A stretch of DNA of 64,000 nucleotides, from NCBI RefSeq assembly GCF_003711515.1, contig NW_021167081.1:2722483-2786482 (forward strand), in the 5' to 3' direction. Positions 1 to 10,952 of this stretch are shown piece by piece. Source of the stretch: Sodiomyces alkalinus F11 (taxonomy: Eukaryota > Ascomycota > Sordariomycetes > Glomerellales > Plectosphaerellaceae). Numbering within the stretch: the first letter of the stretch is position 1; each line of letters begins with the position of its first letter. The position numbers and the translations under genes were made by a program. A model generated the notes under the pieces. That model had not been told where the DNA came from and did no database searches. It saw nothing but the letters and a program-made list of their open reading frames with translations.

Positions 1-1903
1 GCCTATAGCTTTACAAGGCCTTCCAGCTTTAGTCCACTATATTACAGCGGCTATAGCCTGAGAAGGCCCTATAGAGGGCCTAGTAGGGTGGCCTAGAGAG
101 CCGTCGGTGTAGAAAACAGCAGCCCATTCCCCTAGGCCTTATTAAAGTTCAGCGAGGGCTTCGAGGTGAGCTGTTTTCTAATCGGGTATATCGGGGCCGG
201 TATCTATAGGCCGGTATTTAAGGGGGAAAAAGGGTCTTAAGTCCGCTACAGGCTCCGAGGCCCAGGGGGCCTCCCACCTAGCTAATAGACCCTCGATATC
301 CTAAGACTAACCTACTAAAGCCACTGTTTCTAGGCCTAGCCTATATAGTTATATGGTAGGCTATAGGCTCTAAAGAAGGGCGAGGTGTTCCTCGTTTTCG
401 TTTAGTAGGAGCTAGTGTCTAATAGGGTGGTTCGGTAGGAATTTTAAAGTCCTAAAGGCATAAAGCCTATTAGACCTAGTTAACCTAACCGCCGCTAGGG
501 GGACTACTGCTTCGAGTTCTAGGGGTCGTAAAGGGGCCCCTCTAAAGGCCCCTAGGGCCCGGACTAAAGCGCCGTACTGTAGGCGTTCTAGACGGTCTAC
601 TAGGTGTTTGTTAGGTGATTTAGGGTCCCACCAGAGCTATAAGCCAAAGTCAGCTAAGGAGGCGATACAGGCTGTATATAGCTAGCGTAGGGCCTTAAAA
701 GAAAGGCCTCTCTTCGAGCTAGCTAGCCTGTGTAACCTGTTTAGGGCCCCTGAAGCTGAATTTAGGCGTTTTTCGACGTGGGATTTAAAGGATAGCTTAG
801 GATCGAACCAGACCCCTAGCCACCTACTAACACCTAGCACGGGTTTAACTAGGTGCCCCCCATAGTAACTAGAGTGTCTTCTTTAGAACGTCTTCGGTGG
901 AAGTGAATAAGCTCTGTTTTTTCAGGTTTAAAGAGGACTTAGTTAACTTTTACTACGTCGAAAAGGGAGGCTACGGCTTTTTCTAGGGTTTTACAGTTCT
1001 TCCTAGTCAACGTAGATACTATAAATAGCTGGAAATCGTCGATATAGGATAGCTAAAGGCTATGAAACTCCGGCCCCGCTATAACCCTCCTAATATAAAT
1101 TAGGAATAGGATAGGAGAAACCGGGGAGCCTTATAGAACCCCTATATTTAGGGGGGTAGGCTATTAAACCTGCCCCTCGAAGGCTAATTAGATACGACTA
1201 TTTTCTATAAAAGAGGCTACCTATTTAACTAGGTTCGGGGGTAGTTATAGTTCTTAAAGAGTCCTGAGTAGCTAAGGACGGGCGACGTAATCGAAGGCTT
1301 CTTTAATATCTAAAAATAGTATAGAAATCACCGGATTCTAGCGTGATTTACGCTATTTTTCGATATAGTAGAGGAGGAGAAGGGCCGTATCGATAGCAGA
1401 GCGTTATTTTCTACCCCCTATTTAACTAGGGTGTAGAAGGTCGTCGCGGGTATTAGCTATAAAGCGAAGTCTAGCAGCTATAACCCTCTTAAGGACTTTA
1501 CCTAAGCAGTTTAGAAGGGCTATAATCTAATAAGACTTAGATTTAGAATAGTCCTTCTTCCCTAGCTTCGGTAAAACGACCCCTAGGGCTTCCTTCTAGC
1601 AGGTAGGGTAGTGGCCTGCTAAAAGTAGGGCTGAATAGGCTTATATAAAGAACCCAGGGATAACCTTATAGGCCTGTTAGATCGGTTTTAGGGTAATCCT
1701 ATTAGGCCCTAGGGCTTTTCCCTTAGTAGCTCCGAATATAGCGCGCTGTAGTTTAGCAGCCTAGAGGCTAGGCCACTCCCACGGTCTTCCAAGGCCCTTA
1801 CTGCGTGATCTAGTTAGGCTCTAGGGGCCGTTCGAAGGGTAGGAGCGGCCTAGGCCCCCTGAAGGGCGTATAAATACAGGGGCTTCAGGGGCGTCGGTGG
1901 AGG
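1..1903 (-). mobile_element. LINE1, 3' part: Tad-like non-LTR retrotransposon, RIP-mutated, cut by window start
   Basis: This is the reverse-transcriptase and RNase H part of a Tad-clade LINE, read on the minus strand. The RT catalytic box Tyr-Ile-Asp-Asp is encoded at 1035-1046 and is intact. The first 150 bases correspond to the RNase H start of the LINE at 52746-59063, where the plus-strand copy reads YTDGSLGHP. Frames are interrupted by TAG/TAA at places where Gln or Trp is expected. The element continues at 10953-14249 on the far side of the inserted Gypsy element, and its 3' end lies outside the window. It is a relic that encodes no full protein. Confidence 0.85.
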
Positions 1904-1908
1904 AAGAA
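1904..1908. repeat. Target site duplication of Gypsy1, left copy (AAGAA)
   Basis: AAGAA directly precedes the TG that opens the left LTR, and the same five bases follow the CA that closes the right LTR at 10948-10952. Five bases is the normal duplication length for Ty3/Gypsy integration. Because the site is a GAA-type microsatellite, chance identity of the five bases is more likely than usual. The LTR boundaries agree independently with the placement. Confidence 0.8.
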
Positions 1909-2262
1909 TGTTAAATGGGTAGTCGTAAAGAGTGAAAAGGTAGGGTTAAGTAAGGAACTAGGTGTGATCACGATAGGATCACGATAGGGAGAGTATAGGG
2001 GTAGCCAAAGAGTCAGATTAATCGCTAGCCTCCCTCTTCTAAGGGGAGGCTCCTACGCTCCTTAAGACTACGTTTCGCTGCTCCTCGAGGGCTGCCTTAT
2101 TTACTTTCTCGAGGGCTACCTTATTTGCTTCGAGGGACTATCCTGTTTACTGTATAATAACTTACTTTATTTATATCTTAAGGGGTCTTAAACTAAGTAT
2201 ACCTAGATCCTTATAGGTTTATACTACGGACCTATTATAACCACTACTATAGACACCTGATA
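1909..2262 (-). repeat. 3' LTR of Gypsy1 (left LTR)
   Basis: The LTR opens TGTTAAATGGG and closes CACCTGATA (the last CA changed to TA). It aligns with 10618-10947 along its length. It carries an extra partial duplication around 2090-2135 (GAGGGCTGCC, then GAGGGCTACC) that accounts for being 24 bp longer. Many differences from the right LTR are C-to-T or G-to-A at CpA/TpG sites. For example, CTGTATAATAACTTAC here stands against CTGTGTGATGACTTAC on the right. Confidence 0.9.
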
Positions 2263-2962
2263 TAGCGACCTCCCCCGGATTCTCCTGTCCTTAGGAGCGC
2301 CCTTCCGTGCCGGCCTCTCGGCTCCTCCGAAAACCTAGTCTCCGAGTCCGTCTCTTAAACCCCGATACCCCGAACCAGAGCCTTCCACGACAGGACTCTA
2401 ATAGGCTCCCGACGCGTTCCTACACGGAGCCTTCTTAGCCGTGGCTCTAACCCGGGTATACATACTCTCCCTTTAATCTATTAACTAAAAACCAATAAAG
2501 GCCACTCTATCCTTAACCCGAGACTGGAAGCTAATATCCTATCCGGGAGCCTAATATTCTCTAGATAGGTTCCTTCCCGGGCCTTCGAATTCGTCCCTTT
2601 ATCCACTTAGGATATCCCTTTAATCTATTTGTAAAGACTCTATCTTATAGTATTATATAGGCCCGACGTTACTCCTTCTATGAATTTCGTGGCTTCCTTC
2701 TTTATACTAAAAATAGGTGCCTATAAAACTACCCTAAGGGATATCTGGTAACCTACTATTACTCCCTCTTCCTATTCCTTTTCTTCCTCTTCTATACTTA
2801 ATTTTTCGATCGTGCTACTCTTCGTGAGTTTTCCCCTTAATCTAAGATATCGCGTACTAACGACTTATAGTCTTTATTAATTAAATAACTACTATCTTAT
2901 AAATGCTTCTAAACGTCTTTAGCCTATAATACCGATTAACCACGCGATATAGCGTAGTTATT

Positions 2963-4431
2963 ATACCTTCCTAGGAAGATAATAATAATAATAAGGGCAT
3001 TGCCTCTCCCGCGAGTATAACGCGGTCCTCTAAGAGGATTAAGATCGTGGTTACGGCGTCGACCTCGTAGTCCGCTAAGTAGTCTGTCCTATAGCTAGCT
3101 ACGCCGTAGCTGCCTACGCTAAAGCCTCCTGCTTCTGTTATAGCTACGTTATAGTCGATTACTATACCGTCGGTCGCTCCCCGCTAGAAGGTGGTAGATA
3201 TCGGCATAGGTAAGGATCTAAGGGCCCCCTATATACGTTATACGAGTAAGTTAGTAACGATTAACTTTAAGGAAAAGACGTATACTATCGAGGCTAAGAC
3301 GTGCCGATACGTCGATATCGGTCGGCGTACGAATAAGTGCTACTACTACTCTAAGTATAATAGCCTTAAATACCACGTAATAAGTTATATATCTTTATTA
3401 TTATCCCCATAGCCCCCTCCTTTTTAGACTACCCTATAGTCTCTGGTAATCTAATACGTGTAATAGCTTCCTATCGCCGGTAAGAATACTACCGAGTAGC
3501 TATAGAACGTTTTAGTTATCGTTCTCGAGAAAGGTGGATTAAATAAGAGTCGTCGTGTAAGTATTACTATATCTCCTCGTTAACCCTATATAGTACCCTT
3601 ACTAATCCTTTATAGTACTAGGCTATAGCAGTTCGATATTAGGTTATCCTTAAAGAGGCTTTAGGTTAAGCGACGGTAAAGGTTAACCGGTCGTTTACCG
3701 AGGAAGCTATAGCTACTCGGCGTTAAGCTAAGGAAGTTACCGACGCCCGCCAGAAAACGGCGGAGGATATCCACGAGAGGCTTAATAGTATAGAGTCGAT
3801 CCTTAAGTAATTCGTCGGGCTATAGTAGTAGCGTCTAGCCGTCGAGTAGAAACGCCTCGATATTAAATAATAACGCCTCGCGTTATGTAAGCGCGACTTC
3901 ACGGCCTAAGAGCGGACGGCTACTACTTTCGAGCAGATAGCCGCTCTTAACCTAGTCTAGGCTTAGGCCTAGGAAGACCTGCCTATACCCTTAGGGTCTG
4001 CCTTAGGCCCCGCGGGGGTTATCTTTATAGGTGACGATATATTTAGCGATAGTAGTAGCACTATATAACCTTAAGGCTCGCTATCGGGGGGTATAATATT
4101 GTAAGGTCCGTAGGGCCCGCCGGACCCTTATAAAGTGCCCGACGATAACGATATAATGCCGACCTTATTAGTAAAGAAAGAGAAGAAGGCTCTAACGCCC
4201 TCGACTCCTTTATTAGGGAAGAAGAAGAAGAAGCAGTAGAAGGCGAAAACGCCTCTATCACTTTAGCCTTCGATACTATCCGCAGGTAGTAGGTAAGAGG
4301 GGGTAACGGCTACTACCGCGGGGTAGAGCTAGATATATATAGAGGATAATAACGGCGAGGTGGTTAGGCGGGAGCCTACCCCTCTAAACGATAAATTAGT
4401 GGGGTTTAAGAACGCCCTAAAGGGGCCGTGA
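2963..4431 (+). pseudogene. Extra antisense ORF of Gypsy1 (opposite strand to gag-pol), two exons, RIP-mutated
   Basis: The function is not known. The frame starts at ATA at 2963 (probably a mutated ATG) followed by Pro-Ser and an Asn run, and reads in frame 2 through 3191-3412 to 3556. An intron at 3557-3615 starts GTAAGT, has CTAAT near the 3' side and ends TAG. Removing it joins frame 2 to frame 1, which runs to TGA at 4429-4431; about 469 codons result. Nearly all internal stops are TAG/TAA, as expected from Gln codons. Around 3290-3380 is a cluster of Cys, and of Tyr that could be mutated Cys (KTCRY, NKCYYYSKYN). The second exon looks coiled-coil (KEVTDARQKTAEDI) and later Lys-rich (GKKKKK). 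A homologous frame is at 37615-38945 in Gypsy2. The intron makes a chance antisense frame unlikely. Confidence 0.55.
3557..3615 (+). other. Putative intron of the antisense Gypsy1 ORF
   Basis: The 59 bases begin GTAAGT, contain TTACTAATCC a short distance before the end, and end TATAG. These are the donor, branch and acceptor patterns of fungal introns. The exon before ends on a codon boundary in frame 2, and the exon after starts on a codon boundary in frame 1, so splicing is phase 0 and restores one frame. In Gypsy2 the matching place (about 38050-38110) has a TACTAAC box, but its donor looks mutated. Confidence 0.5.
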
Positions 4432-4900
4432 TAGTATATATAGAGGATACAGTTGTTTTCTTTCTTTTTTCTTTTTTTAGGTTTTTTACTAGCCTTCGGG
4501 TTAGGTTTTTCCTTTTTTTTATTTTTTAACCAGCTTTAGGGTATTCCTATCGGAACCCTAACGGTCCTAACTATACTTCTATTATAATATAATCGTGTCT
4601 CTATTATAACGGTTAATTAAGGGAATTGTAGAGGAAAATAGATTTTAAGGGCGATAAGTTATTATACTAAAGGAATAAGAACGGGGTTAAGGGCGTTATA
4701 GAGGTTAAGAGCATGACGCTCTAAAGGAAGAAAGCAGGAGGTTAAGGGCAGAACACTTAAATGGAAAAAAATAGGAGGAGAGGTGATAGTGCCTATATAG
4801 TTCCCGTCTAGATTAAGGGGGGGTCCCTGCCTAAGAATTTATCTCCACGACCCACTAAAGGTTTTTCTAGGTTAATATAGCCGATACGGGGATAGTATAT
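4432..4900. other. T-rich and low-complexity spacer inside Gypsy1
   Basis: The stretch after the antisense ORF holds T-rich runs (about 4450-4535), then purine-rich DNA with no readable domain. The same arrangement follows the antisense ORF of Gypsy2 (38945-39060). It may be the untranslated region between the two convergent transcription units of the element. Confidence 0.45.
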
Positions 4901-7900
4901 AAACCTAGTTAGTTCCTAGTAAGTCTTATTATCTGTAAAGAGGGAAAAACGTCCTTATATCGTGTCTATTAGGGGAATAGTGTACGAACCCGTTTAGTTC
5001 CTAGTAGGAATATTATAGGAACCTATATAGTCCCTTATTAGCCTTACTTTAAAGTAGGCGTTGACGAGTTTATCGGGGATATTCCGTTTTAGCTCCTAGG
5101 TATTCTCCTTATCGTTATACCCTGCTTATTTAATACGGTATTAACGTCGTTTACCCTAATATCGGTGGGTAAGGATAGCTTCGACCTCGTACTTATCCGA
5201 GTCCGGTTCGATATCGACCACGGGTGGCTCCGGCTATAACCTATCGCGGGACCTCTATAATTCTAGTAGGGAAACCGGGAAGACGTTATAAATCCTTATA
5301 CTCTTTAGGAGGTCTAATTAGTAGGCTGGGCTATACGTGCCGATGATCTTAGTGACCTTATAAGGACCGATAAACTTATCGCTGAGCTTTTTAGAGGGCC
5401 TTTTCTATCGGATAACCTTCGTGGATAGTAAGACGTACTCGTCCACCTTAAACCTCCGCTACGCACGGCCGTTATTATAATACCGTTCGTCGGAAGCCTA
5501 CGCCCTTTTAATAAGGTCCGAGATAGATTAGCGCTAGGCTATAAGGTGTTCCGCTCGGGTCTCGGCTTTAGCGGCGCGGGCCTCGCCTGCTCTCGGGAGC
5601 TATACTTCGTTAGGGCCTTAGGGGTTATACCCTACTAACGTATCGGCGGGGGTATAACGTATCGTAGAATACCACGCCGCATTATAGGTGAATTCTATAA
5701 TCGGTAGTCGGTTAACCTAGTTATCCTATTCCTGCGAATAGAATATACGCAGGTAGTACTCGAGGTTCTAGTTTTATCGCTCCGTCTATTTATCCGTCTA
5801 CGGGTATTACGCTATAGATAGGCGTTATATAGTGCCGAGGCAGCTATATAAAGTTACCTAAAAACGACTCGTAAATAACGCCCCGCGATCGGACACGATA
5901 CTATCAGGAAAGCTAAAGGTGCGGAAAACGTGATACTATAGAGACTTAGCGAGCCCCTTAGCTATTAGGCTACTACTTAAGAGAATATGAATCGAGTACT
6001 TTATTAGGCGGTATTCTACTATATGGATAGTATCCTATTTCCTATCAATAGTCGCGCTATAAACCGGCGGCAGGCCCGTGATAAAGTTAATAGATATCTC
6101 TGTAAAAGGGCACTAAGATACTAGGAGACTTACTAGCTTATTATATAGCTTATAGTGCCGTGGCTTAGTACGTTAATATACGCTATAGGTGGGTATAAAT
6201 TAACGTATATCTCTAGGTAAATAATCCTAAAAGTAAAAGTCCGAAATCCTCTTAACGGTCCTTACAACCGTATAATACCCTACGCTAGATCCGTTATAGA
6301 AACACTATAGGACCTTTTAACGGAGGTTAGAGTAGTCTGGTATAAAAACGCGATTCTTAAAACGAAGGATATTACTACTCCTAGACTACTATCCGTATAT
6401 AGTATCGTCGCCGTAGGCCTCTCGCTAACGGGCGTAAAAAGAGTCTTCCGCTTATATCTCTACCACCTCTTTTAGCAGGGTAGGGGAATTAAGAGCGGGG
6501 AAATCCGAATCGGGGGTAGTACGGGAACCACGCTAGTTCCTGTTAAGGCCTAAAATAAACTACCTCGATATAGGCTCTGTGAAAAGATTATCCGCTTACG
6601 TCTTAACCACCTTTTCCGGTAAGATAGGAGGAGCGGGAATAGCGCGGGTACTATCCTAGGTCCTATATAGGCGGAAGGCAGAACGCTTCGAAGGAATATT
6701 ATCCGCTTATATCTCTACTACTAAGATACGAGGAGCGGGGTCTAAAAAAAGGTTATCTGCTTACGTCTTAACCACTAAGGTGGGAGGAGCGGGAAAATTA
6801 TAATTAGGGCTATTACGGGAACCACGCTAGTTTATGATATAGCCTAAAACAGAACGCCTCGAGAAGAACTCTAAGACAGAAAAAGGATTATCCGCTTATA
6901 TCCTAACTACCTTTTCCGGTAAGGGGGAGTTAATAGCGGGAATATTAGAACCGGGGGTATTACGGGAACTTTACTGGTTCCCGATATACCTTATAACGAA
7001 ACGCTTCGAAAAAGATTCTACCGCCTTAGCCCGGTTAGTAACTTGGGCGCGCTTATAGGGCGCGTGCTAGGGCTTCCTTAATAGCCTATCCGCGGGGTTT
7101 AATATCCCCGGGCGGTGCCGAATCTTAAAATTAAACGGGGCGAGCTCCTTAAGCCACCCTGCGTGCTAGCCCTTAAGCTTCGGCTTATCTAGTAGATAAT
7201 AATAGTTTAGGTAGTCCGTTAGGACTACTATAGGGCTCTAACTATAGGCCACGTAGTAGCGCTATATACGGAAAGACTCGATAATAGCTATAAGCTTAGA
7301 ATCGGGTATACTATAATTAAGCTTAGCGCCGCGGAGCTTACGGGATATAAACGTAACGGGTCTTTATAGCCTATCCTCGAGCTAACTAATAACGGCCCTA
7401 ATTATAAAAGCGGAAGCGTCTAGCTTAATTCGTATAGGGAGAGCAGGGTTAAAATACCGCAGGACCGGTGCCTTCTAAATTAATAGCTTTATTTCTTCGA
7501 ACGCGTCCCGGGCCTATTAGGAAAGCACGAGGATCCCTGCGTGGCCACTAGTGGGTCCTCCTTTAAGATATTCTATAAAAGGGGTAGCGACCTTAGAGTA
7601 GTTCCGAATAAAACGTCCATAAAACCCCGTAAAGCCTAGGAAGCCCTGTATCTTCTTAATACTATTAGGGAGCTCCTAATCGCGGATAGCCTTAACGCGG
7701 GATAGGTCTATACGTACCCTATCTAGACTATAGATAAAACTAAGGAATTCTATATCTTTAGTCTTAAATTCGCACTTATTGGGATTAGTATATAGGGACT
7801 ACTACCTAAGCCTTATAAGGACCTCGCGGACGTGTATATAGTGGTTGGCTAGGTCTTTACTATAGATAAGAATATTATTTAGATAGACTATATAGATAGT

Positions 7901-9150
7901 GTCGATAAGACCCGTTAGCGCCTAGTTAATATACCGCTAGAAGCTTGCGGGCGCGTTAGTTAGCCCGAATAGTATAACGAGGTACTTATAGTAGCCGTAT
8001 TTTATACGGAAGGCTGTCTTTTACTCGTCCCTAGCTCGTATACGGAGCCGATAGTCTATATCCTTAAGATCCAGCTTAGTATAGTACTACGCCGATAATA
8101 ACCGATCTAGGATTTTAGAGATTAGGGGAAGGGGGGTATAGTCCTTAACGGTCACCTTATTTAACCCTCTATAGTTAATATAAAGGCGTAGGTTACCACC
8201 CTTCTTAGGTATAAATAGAATAGGGCGCCGGACGGGCTAGTAGACGGTCTAATCTATCCCTTCGCGACGGTATCCTATAGATACTAACGCAGTACCTCTA
8301 ATTCTTATACGGCGAGAGGATAGATAGAACTATACGGCGGCTTCTTCCCTTCCTCGATCTTAATAGCGTAATCCTACTACTAATACGTTGGTAGCCTCCC
8401 GGCGTCTTCGACGTTAAAAACATTAGCGAAATCTTAATACTATTCCGGTAGCGTAGTAACGGCTACCAGGTCCTTATCTAGGCCAGGGTAGACCCTATTT
8501 CCTAAGAATATATCTTTATATCCTACTAAAGGGTTTTCTATTAGACTAATGTGGCTAATAGGGCCGATACGTGGGCCCCACGTAGAACCTATATAGGTCA
8601 GAGTAAGGATAGACTTAGCTTATCTGACTACCCTACGCAGCCTTTTTAGGGATATAACCACGCCGAGCTCTGCGTAGGTTAAAGGGTAGGTCTACGTGCT
8701 ATACTGCTTATTAACGTTAGGGTTAACGGCTATAAGCCACGGCCTCCCTAGGATAATTTTCGCGCCCGTAAGGTTTATAACGTAGAACTCGGCGCGTTAT
8801 ACCCTTTTACGTCCCTAGTAGTCGGTAGCGACGATAATCCTATAGGTGGATCCTAGAGTTATCTTCGTTTATCCTTCCGTAATCTATAATACCGGGATCG
8901 GGGACCCCTTAGGAACCTAACTGGGTCCTAGGAGGGACCAATCCAAAACGTTAATATCGGCGCCTCCGTTAAGGAGGGCCGACGTCTACACCTATTCCCT
9001 ACCTCGGCGAAGGGAAACGCGTGCCTTTACTAGTATAATAGTAAGGGTAGTCCGAGGCGGGTATAGTTTCTAGGGTACCTTGCCCGTGACACGGCCGACT
9101 ATAGGGCGGGATATAGATACCGGTTAGGTATTCGGATTACTATTACTCGA
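4900..9150 (-). pseudogene. Gypsy1 pol (protease, RT, RNase H, integrase), RIP-mutated
   Basis: Read on the minus strand. RT is the clearest part: it holds the block FGLTNAPASF, then Tyr-Leu-Asn-Asn at 7874-7885 in place of Tyr-Leu-Asp-Asp, so both catalytic aspartates are lost. Further on (about 7560-7650) is the [16 protein letters not shown] thumb region typical of Ty3/Gypsy. RNase H follows near 7380-7440 (DASAF). Integrase core remnants lie at about 5400-6400. The segment 6440-6960 between RNase H and integrase is internally repeated. Stops are mostly TAG/TAA at Gln or Trp positions. No active enzyme can be made. Confidence 0.8.
6440..6960. repeat. Degenerate tandem repeats inside Gypsy1 pol
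   Basis: The motif TTATCCGCTTAYRTC, followed by a CTAACCACC-like stretch and GGAGCGGGA, recurs about five times, starting near 6446, 6587, 6699, 6752 and 6889. A second motif, GGGAACCACGCTAGTTYCTG, is interspersed (near 6525, 6817 and 6962). The spacing is irregular. The block lies between RNase H and integrase and probably encoded a repetitive linker. Confidence 0.65.
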
Positions 9151-10510
9151 ACGCTATACCTAAGGGCTAGGGTATATAGTGGTGTAGTGCCCCTGTTAAT
9201 TATAGTTATAGTAAGTAATAGAGTCGAGGTACGATAATAGTCTAGGGCGTATAGGGTAGCTAGGAGTAAAGGTTAGGGCAGGCGTAGGGGTAAACGTAGG
9301 GGTAGACGCGGGGATACTAGTGGAACCGTAGGTGGCCGTCTGGGTGCTCTGTCCTAGGGCGCGCGAACGGAAATAACGTCGTTAGGCAGTGGACTAGAAG
9401 TCTACTCGAGTAACGGCCAGCCCGTCGTTAACGGTTAAAGCCTTAGCCCTATAGCAGGCCGGGGCCAGGTCATAGTAGTCCTTAGGAACCCCTATAAACA
9501 CTATATTGTCCCGAATAGGCGGGAGCACCCTTATTAGCACTATCTAAATCCTTTATTAGTCTAGGAGCTCGCCCGGTAGTTCCGACTCTAGGGCTTCTTA
9601 CTGTTATATAAACTTAGCGTAGGACTCGCCCTCTCTCTAAGATAAGATAGACTCGCTCTGGATTTATACTGCTACCTCCTATAGACGGGTATCGTTATCG
9701 TTAACCTAATAGGATAACTAAGCCTATAGTACGGCCTAGCTAACCCTATTAGAGTCGCTATTATACTTATATCGTAATTTAGCTTACTAGCGTTCCTTAA
9801 GATGGTAAAGGGGGCACGATATAACGAAGTAGTTCTTCGTAGCGTCCGTAGGGAAGGACTAAGAGTCTAGGTCAAACCGTTAATTCGTTTCCTAGGTAAA
9901 CGTGCGATACTTAGCCTAGGATACGCTATCCTATTTAAGTAAGGGGAAATTAAACTTAGCCTATATAGCGGATCTATATATAGACGTGGTCGTGGATATA
10001 TCGTGGGTATACTAGGATCCTATTACGGTTATGATAATATAATGTCGAGGTTTAGCTATATAATGGTGGGTAATATCGGCCGGGTTAGGATTAATAGTGG
10101 GATTAATAGCGGCGGTAATAACGGTAGTAGTGTCCGCCTTGAGCTTAGTAAGGTACACGAGCTTACGCTTACGGTGGTTCTATACCTCTATCTATTTAAC
10201 GCGTTCGTCTAGTTATTCCTCCGTTAGCGTGGCTAGGTTAACGTTTGTATACGGGGGCAGGTTAGAGTTATACGCGGGTCTTATCGTGGTTATAGGAGGA
10301 ACGGGGACGGCGATAGGGGTAAAGGTAGTGGTAGAGGTAATACTAATAATAGGAGCAGGTGCAGGGGTAGAAATAGGTGCTAGTGCGGTGGTAAAGGTAG
10401 GAGTAATATTAGTTCCCGGCGTACCCCCGTTATCTTCCTTATCGGTAGGGTCGTGGGCGTCCTCTATAAAGGCGGTCTCGCTATCGCGGAGCTACCGCTT
10501 AAACTAACTA
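9150..10510 (-). pseudogene. Gypsy1 gag, RIP-mutated
   Basis: The minus-strand frame ends in a retroviral-type zinc knuckle at 9172-9213 with spacing CX2CX4HX4C. All three cysteines now read Tyr, consistent with TGC/TGT to TAC/TAT, while His is kept. The N-terminal part (about 10100-10500) is low-complexity. Two plus-strand frames of 69 and 136 codons across the same bases (10003-10212, 10097-10507) are antisense shadows of it. Confidence 0.7.
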
Positions 10511-10617
10511 GTAGCCTTATTAAAATTGAAGGTAGGATTATTTATTTCGTGATAGTTACATATCTTAGCGACTCTCTTTAACGGTCTTCGCGCCCTTAGA
10601 GGGTAAAGCGATTAAAA

Positions 10618-10947
10618 TATTAAATAGGTAGTCGTAAAGAGTGAAAAGGTCGGGTTAAGTAAGGAACCAGGTATAATCACGATAGGATTATAATAGGGAG
10701 AGTATAGGAGTAGCTAAAGAGTTAGATTAATCGCTGGCCTCCCTTTTCTAAGAGAAGGCTCCTCCGCTCCTTAAGACTACGTTTCGCTACTCCTCAACGG
10801 CTGCCTTATTTACTTCGAGGGACTATCCTATTTACTGTGTGATGACTTACTTTATTTGTGTCTTAAGGGGTCTTAGACTAGGCATACCTGGATCCCTGTG
10901 GGTTCACACTGGGGACCTATTATGACCACTGCTGTAGGCACCTGACA
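10618..10947 (-). repeat. 5' LTR of Gypsy1 (right LTR)
   Basis: The LTR opens TATTAAATAGG (TG changed to TA) and closes CACCTGACA. It is the less mutated of the pair: TGTGTGATGAC, TTTGTGTCTT and GGGTTCACACTGG are kept where the left LTR has TpA. Transcription of the element would start in this copy and run leftwards. Confidence 0.9.
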
Positions 10948-10952
10948 AAGAA
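10948..10952. repeat. Target site duplication of Gypsy1, right copy (AAGAA)
   Basis: This is the second AAGAA, directly after the CA of the right LTR. It is followed by more AAG repeats belonging to the LINE1 poly-Ser-coding microsatellite. The intact equivalent of that tract is in LINE3 at 56009-56137. Confidence 0.8.

Larger units (their letters stand above)
1909..10947 (-). mobile_element. Gypsy1: complete Ty3/Gypsy LTR retrotransposon, RIP-mutated, nested in LINE1
   Basis: Two direct LTRs (354 and 330 bp) with TG...TA/CA ends flank about 8.4 kb. Read on the minus strand the order is gag with a zinc knuckle (9172-9213), RT with YLNN in place of YLDD (7874-7885), RNase H with an Asp-Ala-Ser motif near 7380-7440, then integrase with a degraded TDGQT-like region near 5770-5820. 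A purine-rich tract, seen as CTCCCCC on the plus strand near 2270-2277, lies next to the left (3') LTR. Between pol and that LTR is an extra frame on the opposite strand (2963-4431). Many RIP-type stops make it inactive. It interrupts LINE1, so it is the younger of the two. Confidence 0.9.

Noticed and set aside
10097..10507. 136-codon Val/Ala/Gly-rich plus-strand frame
   Set aside because: It is antisense to the low-complexity N-terminal part of Gypsy1 gag. The repetitive composition comes from the gag codons on the other strand.
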